A DNA stretch of 64,000 bases from Aromatoleum tolulyticum (GCF_900156155.1 NZ_FTMD01000002.1:1-64000), one strand, 5' to 3'; counted from the first letter of the stretch, positions 54,145 through 62,878 are shown. The notes: a model not told the origin generated them from the sequence alone. Translations and numbers: made by a program.

Positions 54145-54717
54145 ATGTTCGAGGTGCGACTGCACGGACGCGGCGGCCAGGGAACCGTGCTCGCCGCCGG
54201 AATACTCGCGAAGGCGCTCGTCGCCGAGGGAAAGCACGTCGTCGCGGTGCCGCAGTTCGGCTTCGAGCGACGGGGAGCCCCGGTCGCGGCCTACCTGCGC
54301 GCGTCCGCGACGCCGATGCGGGCGATGACGAACATCTACGCGCCGGAGTGCGTCGTCTGCATCGACTCGTCCTTGCCGCGCGTCGTCGACATCTTCGCCG
54401 GGCTGCGCGCCGGCGGGACGCTGGTGCAGGCGAGCCGGCTCGCGCCGCAGGACATCGTGGTGCCGCCAACGGTCGCGACGATCGCCGTGTGCGATGCGAT
54501 CGGCATCGCACGCGAGGTCTTCGGACGGCCGATCACCAATACCGTGATGCTGGGGGCTTTCGCCCGCGCGACCGGCCTCGTGTCCCTCGAGGCGCTCGAC
54601 CGCGCGCTGGAAGAGACGAGCTTCCGGGACGGCGGCCTGGTGCAGAACCGCCGCGCGCTCGCGCTCGGCCACGCGCGCACCGTGGTGCATCGCACTGGTC
54701 AGCGGGAGGCCGCATGA
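54145..54717 (+). CDS. padE: PadE-like 2-oxoacid:acceptor oxidoreductase gamma subunit
   Basis: This 190-residue protein with HGRGGQGTVLAAGILAKAL at the N-terminus and FGFERRGAPVAAYLR is the gamma domain of pyruvate/2-oxoacid ferredoxin oxidoreductases. It forms part of the acyl-CoA-releasing enzyme complex. Order and sizes of this and the next four genes match the five-subunit phenylglyoxylate:acceptor oxidoreductase of Azoarcus evansii. Overlaps the next gene by 4 bp. Confidence 0.75.
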   Translation: MFEVRLHGRGGQGTVLAAGILAKALVAEGKHVVAVPQFGFERRGAPVAAYLRASATPMRAMTNIYAPECVVCIDSSLPRVVDIFAGLRAGGTLVQASRLAPQDIVVPPTVATIAVCDAIGIAREVFGRPITNTVMLGAFARATGLVSLEALDRALEETSFRDGGLVQNRRALALGHARTVVHRTGQREAA

Positions 54718-55004
54718 AGAAGCAGGCGGTGCCGTTGTTCGATGCGAGTGCGATCCCGAAGACGCTGTGCCCGATCGCGACCGAGTACAGCCGCATGCTG
54801 CCCGGCGACTGGCGCTCGGTGCGTCCCATCGTCGACCGCAGGAAATGCGTGAAATGCGCCGTGTGTTGGCTGTACTGCCCAGTGCAGTGCGTCGTCGAGC
54901 GCGCCAGCTGGTTCGACATGAACCTCGCGACCTGCAAGGGCTGCGGCATCTGCGCCCATGAATGCCCGCACGGCGCGATTTCGATGGTGGCCGAAGAGGA
55001 ATGA
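54714..55004 (+). CDS. padF: PadF-like delta subunit, 2x[4Fe-4S] ferredoxin
   Basis: This is a 96-residue protein. Two Cys groups, CVKCAVCWLYCP and CKGCGICAHECP, ligate two [4Fe-4S] clusters. It is the delta subunit of a 2-oxoacid oxidoreductase and the expected size of the ~12.5-kDa subunit of phenylglyoxylate oxidoreductase. ATG at 54714 overlaps padE. Confidence 0.78.
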   Translation: MKKQAVPLFDASAIPKTLCPIATEYSRMLPGDWRSVRPIVDRRKCVKCAVCWLYCPVQCVVERASWFDMNLATCKGCGICAHECPHGAISMVAEEE

Positions 55005-55005
55005 G

Positions 55006-56301
55006 ATGAACGAGGTCGTCGAGAAGACCGCTCCGCTTACCGAACCGGCGGCCGAAGGAATCGCGCAGGGGCCCGATAAGGCGGTCACGAAAAAGGAACC
55101 GAAGATCCTCGTCTGCGACGGCAACGAGGCGGCGGCGTGGGGCGTCGTGCTGTCGCGGCCGGACATGGTGGCGGTGTACCCGATCACGCCGCAGTCCTCG
55201 CTCGCCGAGTACGTCGCGCAGTTCGTCGCCGACGGCGTGCTCGATGCCGAACTCGTCGAGGCCGAGGGCGAGCACAGCGTGCTGTCGGTGCTGCACGGCG
55301 CGGCGCTCGCCGGAGCGCGCACTTATACCGCGAGCTGCGGCCAGGGCCTGGCGTTCATGTTCGAGCCGTATTTCCGCACCCCCAACCTGCGCCTGCCGAT
55401 CGTCATGTCGATCGTCAACCGCGACGGCATCACGCCGCAGTGCGTGTGGGGCGGCCAGCAGGACGCGATGACGGTGCGCGAGGTTGGCTGGGTGCAGCTC
55501 TTCTGCGAGACGGTGCAGGAAGTGCTCGACACGATCGTCATGGCCTACCGAATCGCCGAGGACCGCTCGGTGATGCTGCCGGTCAACGTCAATCACGACG
55601 GCAACTACCTGTCTAACGGCATCGTGCGCATCGAGCTGCCGGAGCAGGCGGAGGTCGACGACTTTCTCGGTGCGCCGGACGTGAATTGGCACGCGGCGCT
55701 CGACCCCAAGCGGCCGATGGGCGTCGATCCCTTGACCGGGGGAGCGACAGGGCCCGGGCCGGCGCTCTTCGTCGGCTACCGTCGGGGGCACTGCGAGGGC
55801 ATGCAGAACGCGCTGCGCGTGATTGTCGACGTGCACGAGGAGTGGGCGCGCCGCTTCGGCCGCCGCTACGCGCCGCTCGTCGAGGAATATCGGCTCGACG
55901 GCGCCGATTACGCGCTCGTGACGATCGGCAGCATGGCGGGCGCCGCGAAGGACGCCGTGGATGCCGCGCGCGAGCGGGGCGAGCCGGTCGGGCTCATCCG
56001 CATCAAGACACTGCGGCCGTTTCCGCTCGATGCGATGGTCACGGCGCTCGACAAGGTGCGCGCCGTCGGGGTCGTCGACCGCGCCGTGTCCTATGGCTGG
56101 AACAGCGGCCCGGTCCATCAGGAGACGCTCGCGGCGCTGCAGTATTGCCCCCACCGCGTCCCGTGCCTGTCGCTGATCGGGGGCCTCGCCGGTGCGGATC
56201 TCACCGAGGCGCATTTCGCGCACGCGATCGCCGAGACCGCCAGGCTGCTCGTCTCGCCCTGCCCACGGGAGCCGGTGTGGCTCAATGCCGAGGATCGATG
56301 A
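55006..56301 (+). CDS. padG: PadG-like alpha subunit of 2-oxoacid oxidoreductase
   Basis: This 431-residue protein has the POR-type N-terminal domain motif VAVYPITPQSSLAEYVA, the EGEHSVLSVLHGAALAGA region and a C-terminal transketolase-like domain (GLIRIKTLRPFPLDAMVTAL). It contributes substrate and CoA binding. The N-terminal ~25 residues are a charged extension. It begins 1 bp after padF. Confidence 0.77.
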   Translation: MNEVVEKTAPLTEPAAEGIAQGPDKAVTKKEPKILVCDGNEAAAWGVVLSRPDMVAVYPITPQSSLAEYVAQFVADGVLDAELVEAEGEHSVLSVLHGAALAGARTYTASCGQGLAFMFEPYFRTPNLRLPIVMSIVNRDGITPQCVWGGQQDAMTVREVGWVQLFCETVQEVLDTIVMAYRIAEDRSVMLPVNVNHDGNYLSNGIVRIELPEQAEVDDFLGAPDVNWHAALDPKRPMGVDPLTGGATGPGPALFVGYRRGHCEGMQNALRVIVDVHEEWARRFGRRYAPLVEEYRLDGADYALVTIGSMAGAAKDAVDAARERGEPVGLIRIKTLRPFPLDAMVTALDKVRAVGVVDRAVSYGWNSGPVHQETLAALQYCPHRVPCLSLIGGLAGADLTEAHFAHAIAETARLLVSPCPREPVWLNAEDR

Positions 56302-57564
56302 ATGGAACAGTTCGACTATGTCGTGCTCGGCGCGAGCCACGCGGGTCTCGAAGCGCTGCGTGCGATCCGCGCCCACGATTCGGATGGCAGCATCGCCGTG
56401 CTCGATCGCGAAGCGCGGCTCCCGGTGTCCCCGACGGTGCTGCCCTACGTGGTGTCCGGCAAGCGCCGCCAGGACCGTATCGCACTGCGTGAGCGGGGCT
56501 GGTTCGACGACCTGCGGGTCGACTACCGGCAACAGGCCCACGCCGCCGCCCTCGACAGCGCGCATTCGCGGCTGCGCCTCGCCGACGGCAGCGAGATCGG
56601 TTACGGCAAGCTCTTGCTCGCTACTGGCGCCGCGCCGGCGGTTCCTCCGATCGCGGGCCTGTCGGACGTGCGCTTCCACGTGCTGCGCACGCTCGACGAC
56701 GCGCTCGCGCTGCGCGAGGCCGGGCGGTCGGCCGGGCGCGCGGTCGTCCTCGGCGCGGGGCTCGTCGGCATGCATGCGGCGGAAAATCTGGCGCGCGCCG
56801 GGGCTCGCGTGACGATCATCGAGATGCGCGACCAGGTGCTGCCCGGCTACTTCGATGCGACCGCTGCGGCGCGCATCCAGGCCGCTTTCCACGACAACGG
56901 AGTCGAGGTGCTGACCGGTCGACGTGTCGCAAGCGTCGCGCCGCGTGCGGGAGGCTGCACGGTGCAGCTCGACGGCGGCGAGCCGTGCGACGCGAACCTC
57001 CTGCTCGTCGCCGCCGGGGTGCGGCCTGAGGTTTCTTATCTGGCAGGCTCCGGCGTGACGGTCGAGCGCGGCGTCGTCGTCGACGCGTTCATGCGCAGCA
57101 CCGCAGCGAACGTCTGGGCGGCGGGCGACGTCGTGCAGACGCCGAGCTTCTTCGGCGATGCGACGCCGGCCGGCGGCATCCTGCCCGACGCGGTCGAGCA
57201 GGGCCGCACTGCTGGCATGAGCATGGCCGGCGACCCGGGCGTCCGGGCGTATCCCGGCGGGGTGTCGCTGAACACGTACGGGTTCTTCGGTCGACGCGCG
57301 CTGTCCGTCGGGCGAGACGCTCCCCAGCAGGGCGGAGCGGATTGGGAGGTGCTCGTGCGCGGCGGGGAGGGCAGTGACGCCTATCTCAAAATCGTGCTGC
57401 GCGACGGCCGGCTGCAAGGCGTTTTCGGCGTCGACGTGCTGTTCGACCCCGGGATCATGTGGGAGCTGATCCTGCGCCGCGTCGAACTCGGCGCGCGGGC
57501 CAAGGCCCTGCTCGAGAACCCGCAGGACGCTGCACGTGCCCTGATGTCCGGACTGTGGAGATGA
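56302..57564 (+). CDS. padH: PadH-like FAD/NAD-binding acceptor subunit
   Basis: This 420-residue pyridine nucleotide-disulfide oxidoreductase-type protein has an FAD-binding motif VVLGASHAGLEALRAIRAHD at the N-terminus and an NAD-binding motif VVLGAGLVGMHAAENLARAG in the middle. In phenylglyoxylate oxidoreductase a comparable fifth subunit allows NAD+ to be the electron acceptor, which ordinary ferredoxin-dependent enzymes lack. Its presence here supports the Pad-type assignment. Confidence 0.77.
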   Translation: MEQFDYVVLGASHAGLEALRAIRAHDSDGSIAVLDREARLPVSPTVLPYVVSGKRRQDRIALRERGWFDDLRVDYRQQAHAAALDSAHSRLRLADGSEIGYGKLLLATGAAPAVPPIAGLSDVRFHVLRTLDDALALREAGRSAGRAVVLGAGLVGMHAAENLARAGARVTIIEMRDQVLPGYFDATAAARIQAAFHDNGVEVLTGRRVASVAPRAGGCTVQLDGGEPCDANLLLVAAGVRPEVSYLAGSGVTVERGVVVDAFMRSTAANVWAAGDVVQTPSFFGDATPAGGILPDAVEQGRTAGMSMAGDPGVRAYPGGVSLNTYGFFGRRALSVGRDAPQQGGADWEVLVRGGEGSDAYLKIVLRDGRLQGVFGVDVLFDPGIMWELILRRVELGARAKALLENPQDAARALMSGLWR

Positions 57565-57568
57565 GTCG

Positions 57569-58951
57569 ATGAGCGCAACCCCTACGATCGCCTTCGACGC
57601 CGCGCGCTGCGACGGTTGCGGACACTGCATGAACGCGTGCGTGAGCGCTAAATCTTCGGACGCGCACCGAGCGCAGCCCCGGATACAGATCCTGCGCGAC
57701 GACGAGAGCGGGCGCTGGGGCATCGCGCAGTGCCGCCAGTGCGGCGACCCGCGCTGCGCGTCGGTATGCCCCGCAGCAGCGCTCGAAAAGGGCGACGATG
57801 GCATCGTCGCGTGGGACGGCAAGCGCTGCGTGAACTGCCTGATCTGCACCGCCGGCTGCACCTTCGGCGGCATAGCGTTCAGCCCCGCAGAAGGCCACGT
57901 GGTCAAATGCGACCAGTGCGAGGGCGCGCCCCAATGCGTCGCGGCCTGCACGCGGGGGGCGCTGCGCTACGTCACGACGGCCACCCTCTACAACCGCTGG
58001 GGCGAGCTCGAGGACCTGTTCGTTCCGGGCCTGGGTGGCTGCCAGGGCTGCAACACCGAGCTCATCATGCGTCACACGCTGCGCCGCGTCGGGTCGAACA
58101 CGGTGCTCGCGACGCCCCCCGGATGCATTCCCGGCATGGGCTCGGTCGGCTACAACGGCATGCTCGGCTGCAAGGTGCCGGTGTTCCATCCGCTGTTGAC
58201 GAACACCGCCTCGATGCTGACCGGCATCCGCCGCCAATACAAGCGCAAGGGTCGCAACGTGACCGCGCTCGCCCTCGCCGGTGACGGCGGCGCGGGCGAC
58301 GTCGGTTTCCAGTCGCTGTCGGGGGCCGCGGAGCGCGGCGAGCAGATCCTCTTCATCTGCGTCGACAACGAGGGTTACATGAACACCGGTGCCCAGCGCT
58401 CGGGCAGCACGACCTACGGTGCGTGGACGGCGACGACGCCGATCGGTGAGAGCGCGCGCGGCAAGACGCAGGACGCCAAGAACCTGCCCCTGCTGATGAT
58501 GTGGCATGGCTGTGAATACGTCGCGACCGCCTCGACCGCGTTCATGGAGGACTTCTACGCGAAGCTCGAGGCGGCGCTCGACGCGTCGCAACGCGGCTTC
58601 GCCTACCTGCACCTGTATTCGCCCTGCACGTCCGGCTGGCGTTTCCCGTCGGCGAGCAACATCGAAGTCGCGCGCAAGGCCGTTGAGACCAACTTCGCCG
58701 TGCTGTGGGACTACCGCCGCGACCAGGGTCTGAAGCTGTCGCGCGACATTGACGCCCCGCTTCCGGTCACCGAATACCTGAAGCTGCTCGGCAAGTTCCG
58801 CCATCTCGACGCAACGCAGATCGCGCACATCGAGCGACACGTCGCGGAGCAGGAGCAGGTACTGCGCGAACTGGCCGCAATGCATCCGCGCGAGCGCCGA
58901 CAGGTAGTTGGGCATCAATCTGATTTGATGGCAGTTGACCTGGATCAGTAA
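57569..58951 (+). CDS. padI: PadI-like beta subunit: polyferredoxin plus TPP domain
   Basis: This is a 460-residue fusion. Residues ~1-135 form a HycB-like ferredoxin domain with Cys groups CDGCGHCMNAC, CRQCGDPRCASVCP, CVNCLICTAGC and CDQCEGAPQCVAAC. The rest is the thiamine-diphosphate domain with LAGDGGAGDVGFQSLSG and CVDNEGYMNTGAQRSG. It carries the catalytic TPP that decarboxylates the 2-oxo acid. Last gene of the operon. Confidence 0.78.
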   Translation: MSATPTIAFDAARCDGCGHCMNACVSAKSSDAHRAQPRIQILRDDESGRWGIAQCRQCGDPRCASVCPAAALEKGDDGIVAWDGKRCVNCLICTAGCTFGGIAFSPAEGHVVKCDQCEGAPQCVAACTRGALRYVTTATLYNRWGELEDLFVPGLGGCQGCNTELIMRHTLRRVGSNTVLATPPGCIPGMGSVGYNGMLGCKVPVFHPLLTNTASMLTGIRRQYKRKGRNVTALALAGDGGAGDVGFQSLSGAAERGEQILFICVDNEGYMNTGAQRSGSTTYGAWTATTPIGESARGKTQDAKNLPLLMMWHGCEYVATASTAFMEDFYAKLEAALDASQRGFAYLHLYSPCTSGWRFPSASNIEVARKAVETNFAVLWDYRRDQGLKLSRDIDAPLPVTEYLKLLGKFRHLDATQIAHIERHVAEQEQVLRELAAMHPRERRQVVGHQSDLMAVDLDQ

Positions 58952-58985
58952 CCGTCCCCGCGCCTGGCCCTACTATGCACAAGGA

Positions 58986-59004
58986 TATACAGGGATACTG
59001 TATA
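58986..59004. promoter_or_regulatory. Dyad TATACAG-N5-CTGTATA upstream of the AraC-type gene
   Basis: A perfect 7-bp dyad with spacer GGATA overlaps the palindrome TGTATACA (58999-59006). It lies between the pad-like operon and the regulator gene, 190 bp before the regulator start. It differs from the CGNA-N6-GGATA operator, so another regulator may bind here. Confidence 0.5.
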
Positions 59005-59192
59005 CATTGACCGATTTCCCTCGGGCCCGCCGGGGTCCAGGTCGGTGCGGCCACCTCACAAGAAGGAACAGGAGGTTCGACAATAGACGCTGAATAGGAC
59101 GCGTACGACGGCGCAGACCGCGCGTGTCCGAAACGATTCCGAGGCCTGGCAGCAATAAGAAGGCACGGAATCCACACCGGAGGAGGAAAACC

Positions 59193-60203
59193 ATGACCCA
59201 GGCGTTGATGACGTCGCTGGGAGGGCGCGACGCGCTTTCGCGCTTCACGCTTTTTCATACCCGTGACCTCGACGAGGCCCGGGACCGTGTGGCGGGTGTG
59301 TTCTGCCCGCACGACTTGAAGTTTGCGGGCTGCGACAGCCGCGTGAATACCCGCATGCAGCATGCGCCGATCCGCGGCGTGTCGGTGAACCGCCTCGGTT
59401 ATGGCGCGACCGTCGCGATCGACGCGGGCTGTCTGCACGATTTCCTGCTCGTGATGATGCCGCTCACCGGACACGCCGACGTGCGCTGCGGCGAGCAAGC
59501 AATCCACTCGACGCCCGAAGTCGCATCGGTGGTCACGCCGACGCTGCCCTTGACGGAGATGATCTACGACGAGTGCGACCAGATCATGGTCAAGATCGAC
59601 CGCGCGCTGCTCGAGAACGTCTGCGCGCAGCATCTCGGCCACCCTTTGCGCAAGCCGCTGGAATTCGGGCTCGGATTCGAGATGTCGAGCCAAGGCGGCG
59701 TCAGCTGGCAGGCGCTGGTGTCATATCTGGTATCGGAGTTCGAGCATCAGTCGCCGACGGTCACATCGTCGCTTGCCACGGCGCAGATCGAGCACCTGCT
59801 CGTCAGCACGCTGCTCATCGTGCAGCCGAACAACTATCGCGACGAACTCCTGAACCCGTCGCAGTCGATCGCGCCACGCCACGTGCGCCGGGTCGAGGAA
59901 TACATCGACGCGCATGCCGATCAGGATCTGACCGTCGGGGACCTTGCCGCGTACGCCAACGTCAGCACGAGCGCGCTTTTCGCGGGTTTTCGCGAGTTCC
60001 GCAACACGACGCCGATGGCGTATCTGAAATCGGTGCGGATGCAGCGGGTGCATGAGGAATTGCGCGACCCCACATCCGCCGAAAGGACCGTGACCTGTAT
60101 CGCGACCCGCTGGGGATTCCACCACCTTGGTCATTTTGCGACCGCGTACAAGTCGAGATTCGGCGAGTCGCCGTCACGGACACGGGAGAAGGCGCTGGCC
60201 TGA
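59193..60203 (+). CDS. AraC/XylS family transcriptional regulator
   Basis: This is a 336-residue regulator. The N-terminal ~200 residues resemble the AraC-binding-like domain of XylS/BenR-type proteins (CLHDFLLVMMPLTGHADVRC, DQIMVKIDRALLENVCAQHL). The C-terminal domain has two helix-turn-helix motifs (LTVGDLAAYANVSTSALFAG, with MAYLKSVRMQRVHEELRD and VTCIATRWGFHHLGHFATAY). The start at 59193 follows a strong GGAGGAGG. It probably binds the three direct-repeat operators and activates the catabolic genes in response to an aromatic acid-like inducer; this link is inference from XylS. Confidence 0.85.
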   Translation: MTQALMTSLGGRDALSRFTLFHTRDLDEARDRVAGVFCPHDLKFAGCDSRVNTRMQHAPIRGVSVNRLGYGATVAIDAGCLHDFLLVMMPLTGHADVRCGEQAIHSTPEVASVVTPTLPLTEMIYDECDQIMVKIDRALLENVCAQHLGHPLRKPLEFGLGFEMSSQGGVSWQALVSYLVSEFEHQSPTVTSSLATAQIEHLLVSTLLIVQPNNYRDELLNPSQSIAPRHVRRVEEYIDAHADQDLTVGDLAAYANVSTSALFAGFREFRNTTPMAYLKSVRMQRVHEELRDPTSAERTVTCIATRWGFHHLGHFATAYKSRFGESPSRTREKALA

Positions 60204-60458
60204 ACCCGGTCTGCGTATCGTGAGGCTGTTTGCAGGCTCGAGCTTCACGTCGAAAACTTAGATGGGATATGCGTTCAGGGTCATTGACGCTGAACGGGGG
60301 ATTCGTTTTCCCGCGCCGCTTAGACGTCTTCACGGGATTTCTCGGCAGCTCCTTCAACCCATACCGGGTGGGGGGGGAACTGCAGGAGGCGGCCCGATAC
60401 ATTGACTCCACGTGCAACGGTTTGGGTGATCCAGGCCGATTCGTTCGAGGAGAACAAC

Positions 60459-60698
60459 ATGACAGCTCTCGGGAATGTGATGGCATTGGTGCAGGAACTT
60501 CAGGAAGAGAAGGCCTTCGTGTCCGAAGAGCCGCTCGGCCCCGGCGGCTTCGTGTTCCCGGCGGCATGTTCCTGCGTATGCGGGTCGTCGCTCGGCGACG
60601 TCCTCGGGTGCATCCGCGACATGCAGGGCGAGAGCCTGCGTGAATTCATTGCGACGCTGCCGCCCGTGCAGGGACCGCGTAGCGCCGTCGCTGCCTGA
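60459..60698 (+). CDS. Small Cys-rich protein of unknown function
   Basis: This is a 79-residue frame with ATG 60459 behind CGAGGAG. A short helical N-terminus (ALGNVMALVQELQEEKAF), a Gly/Pro hinge and a compact Cys cluster CSCVCGSSLGDVLGC follow. No signal peptide or known domain. It sits 60 bp before the ene-reductase gene. It could be a small metal-binding partner or the precursor of a modified peptide; neither is shown, and no maturase is adjacent. Confidence 0.55.
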   Translation: MTALGNVMALVQELQEEKAFVSEEPLGPGGFVFPAACSCVCGSSLGDVLGCIRDMQGESLREFIATLPPVQGPRSAVAA

Positions 60699-60758
60699 GA
60701 CGGCCGACCGAAGATTCAAACGAAGTTCCAGCCAAAACGAATTGACGAGGAGACAACG

Positions 60759-62729
60759 ATGAAGCGACCCGGCGAGCTCAAGCTCCCCCACCTGTTCAAG
60801 CCCGGCAAGATCGGCAAGTACGCGACCAAGAACATGGTCAAGTACGGCGCCTGCTGCGTGTCGAACTACAACACGCGCGACGGTTACATCACGCCGCGCG
60901 AGCTCGCACGCACCCGCGTAATCGCCGGCACCGGTGCCGGCATTATCACCAACCAGGGGGCATACCCGGACCCACTCGGCGAAGGCAAGGCCTACTTCCG
61001 CCAGGTCGCGATCTTCGACGACAAGTTCCTGCCGCAGTTCGAGACCATCGCCCAGTACATCCACGACAACGGCGCCGTCGCGATCCAGCAGATCCTGCAT
61101 GCCGGCCGGTACGGCGGCATCGACCTGGGCTACTGCATCCAGCCGTCGGTGGTGCCGCAGACGCTGCCGCACTTCCGTCCGCCGCGCGAGCTGACGAAGG
61201 AGCAGATCCGCGCGATCGTCATGCAGCACGCCGACGCCGCCAAGCGCGCGATTCGTGCCGGTTTCGACGGCACCGAAGTCACGAGCTTCATGGGCTACCT
61301 GCTCGCGAACTTCAACTCGCGCTTCACCAACCAGCGCACCGATGAATACGGCGGGTCGATCGAGAACCGCGGCCGCTTCATGCGCGAGCTCATCGACTCG
61401 ATCAAGCAGGCCACCCCCGAGCATCCGCTCATCGTGCGCCTGAACGGCGCCGAGCTGATGGACCGTTGGGGCGGCAACAGCGAGGACGAGTGCTTCGAGC
61501 TGATGCAGCAGGCGGTCGACTGCGGCGTCGACATGATCTCGGTGACGGTCGGTTGGCAGGAGGCGCCCGAGTCGTCGATCGGCCGCGACGTCGCGCCGGG
61601 GCATTGGAACTATTTGTCGGCGAAGGCGAAGAAGCTGTTCCCGAACACGCTGATCACCTTCGGCAACCGGCTGCCCGACCCCGTCATGGCGAACCAGTGC
61701 ATTGCCGACGGCATCTTCGACTACTGGGAAGTGTGCCGCCCGATGCTCGCCGACCCCGAGCTGCTGCACAAGGCGGCCGAGGACCGGCTCGACGAGGTGC
61801 GCCGCTGCATCGGCTCGCTCAACTGCCTGTCGCGGCTCTTCCGCGATCTGCCCTACACCTGCGCGATGAACCCGACGCTGGGCCACGAGGTCGAGCCGGA
61901 GTACCACGTCACGCCCGCCGCGGTGAAGAAGAAGATCATGATCATCGGCGCCGGTCCCGCCGGCATGGAGGCGGCGATCACCGCGAAGCGGCGCGGCCAT
62001 GACGTGACCGTGTTCGAGAAGGGCGAGCGCATCGGCGGCAGCCTCGTCGGCTACGCGTCGAACGACTTGGCGCGCCCCGACGACCTGATGTCGGTCGTGC
62101 GCTACTACGAGACGATGGCGCGCAAGATGGAGATCGACGTGCGCTTCAACACCGAGGCCAACGCGAAGTTCATGCGCAGCATCCTCCATCAGTACGACGT
62201 TTGCATCGTCGCGGCGGGCTCGCGCACCGACATGAACGCCTATCGTCACATTCCGGGCCACGACAAGCTCGTCGATGCGCTCGATGTAGCGACTGGCAAG
62301 GTGCAGCCCGGCAAGCGCATCGTCATGGTCGGGGCGGGCAAGATCGGCCTCACGCTCGCCGAGTCGCTGTGCAAGCAAGGCCACGAGGTGGTCATCATCG
62401 AGGAGGACAAACGCATCGCCGGCGACGTCATGCCGTCCTTCAAGTGGCGCCACTCGGCGTGGATCGAGGAACTCGAGATCCGCACGCTGACCTCCTCGGT
62501 GCTCGCCGGTGTCACCACCGAAGGCGCGATGGTGCGCAGCGCGAAGGGCGAGGAGACCTTCGTCGAGGCCGACACCGTGATCGTGTCCGGGCCGCGCAAG
62601 GCGAACCACGACCTCTTCCACGAGTTCCAGTGGATGGTGGACGAGCTGCACGGCGCCGGCGACGCGGTCATCGCACGCGGCCTCGACGCGGCGATCCACG
62701 AGGGCTACCGGCTGGGCGTGCGGATCTGA
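60759..62729 (+). CDS. NADH:flavin oxidoreductase/2,4-dienoyl-CoA reductase-like protein
   Basis: This 656-residue multidomain flavoenzyme has an N-terminal Old Yellow Enzyme barrel (residues ~1-345; GFDGTEVTSFMGYLLANFNS, RFTNQRTDEYGGSIENRGRF), an Fe-S-binding segment, and C-terminal FAD (IMIIGAGPAGMEAAITAKRR) and NAD (RIVMVGAGKIGLTLAESLCK) domains. It should reduce or oxidise an activated C=C bond. The usual four-Cys pattern is altered: Cys350, Ser353, Cys356, Cys368, that is one canonical Cys replaced by Ser and the spacing one residue shorter. It may have a three-Cys or modified cluster. Confidence 0.82.
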   Translation: MKRPGELKLPHLFKPGKIGKYATKNMVKYGACCVSNYNTRDGYITPRELARTRVIAGTGAGIITNQGAYPDPLGEGKAYFRQVAIFDDKFLPQFETIAQYIHDNGAVAIQQILHAGRYGGIDLGYCIQPSVVPQTLPHFRPPRELTKEQIRAIVMQHADAAKRAIRAGFDGTEVTSFMGYLLANFNSRFTNQRTDEYGGSIENRGRFMRELIDSIKQATPEHPLIVRLNGAELMDRWGGNSEDECFELMQQAVDCGVDMISVTVGWQEAPESSIGRDVAPGHWNYLSAKAKKLFPNTLITFGNRLPDPVMANQCIADGIFDYWEVCRPMLADPELLHKAAEDRLDEVRRCIGSLNCLSRLFRDLPYTCAMNPTLGHEVEPEYHVTPAAVKKKIMIIGAGPAGMEAAITAKRRGHDVTVFEKGERIGGSLVGYASNDLARPDDLMSVVRYYETMARKMEIDVRFNTEANAKFMRSILHQYDVCIVAAGSRTDMNAYRHIPGHDKLVDALDVATGKVQPGKRIVMVGAGKIGLTLAESLCKQGHEVVIIEEDKRIAGDVMPSFKWRHSAWIEELEIRTLTSSVLAGVTTEGAMVRSAKGEETFVEADTVIVSGPRKANHDLFHEFQWMVDELHGAGDAVIARGLDAAIHEGYRLGVRI

Positions 62730-62789
62730 GGCGTTCCCATCAACCCGTTCCACCTGTAGCGATGGCAGCTCGAGTGGGACGCATTTTCT

Positions 62790-62827
62790 CCCTCCCCTTC
62801 AAGGGGAGGGTTTGGGTGGGGATGGGT
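62790..62827. repeat. Dispersed intergenic repeat (CCCTCCCCTTCAAGGGGAGGG type)
   Basis: A near-perfect palindrome CCCTCCCCTT-C-AAGGGGAGGG is followed by TTTGGGTGGGGATGG. This type of purine/pyrimidine-rich repeat is widespread between genes in many proteobacteria; it may act as a weak terminator for the preceding gene. Confidence 0.5.
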
Positions 62828-62878
62828 CAAGCCGCCGTGACATAAAACCGAACCGCCCATCAACGAGGAAAACGAGAC

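Noticed and set aside
53986-57951. A 1321-codon open frame on the complementary strand
   Set aside because: It runs antisense to the fdhD/cyclase and PadEFGHI-like genes. It arises from the high GC3 of those genes and its translation has no recognisable domain.
58986-59004. LexA box
   Set aside because: The dyad is ACAG-N5-CTGT, the opposite orientation of the CTGT-N8-ACAG LexA consensus.
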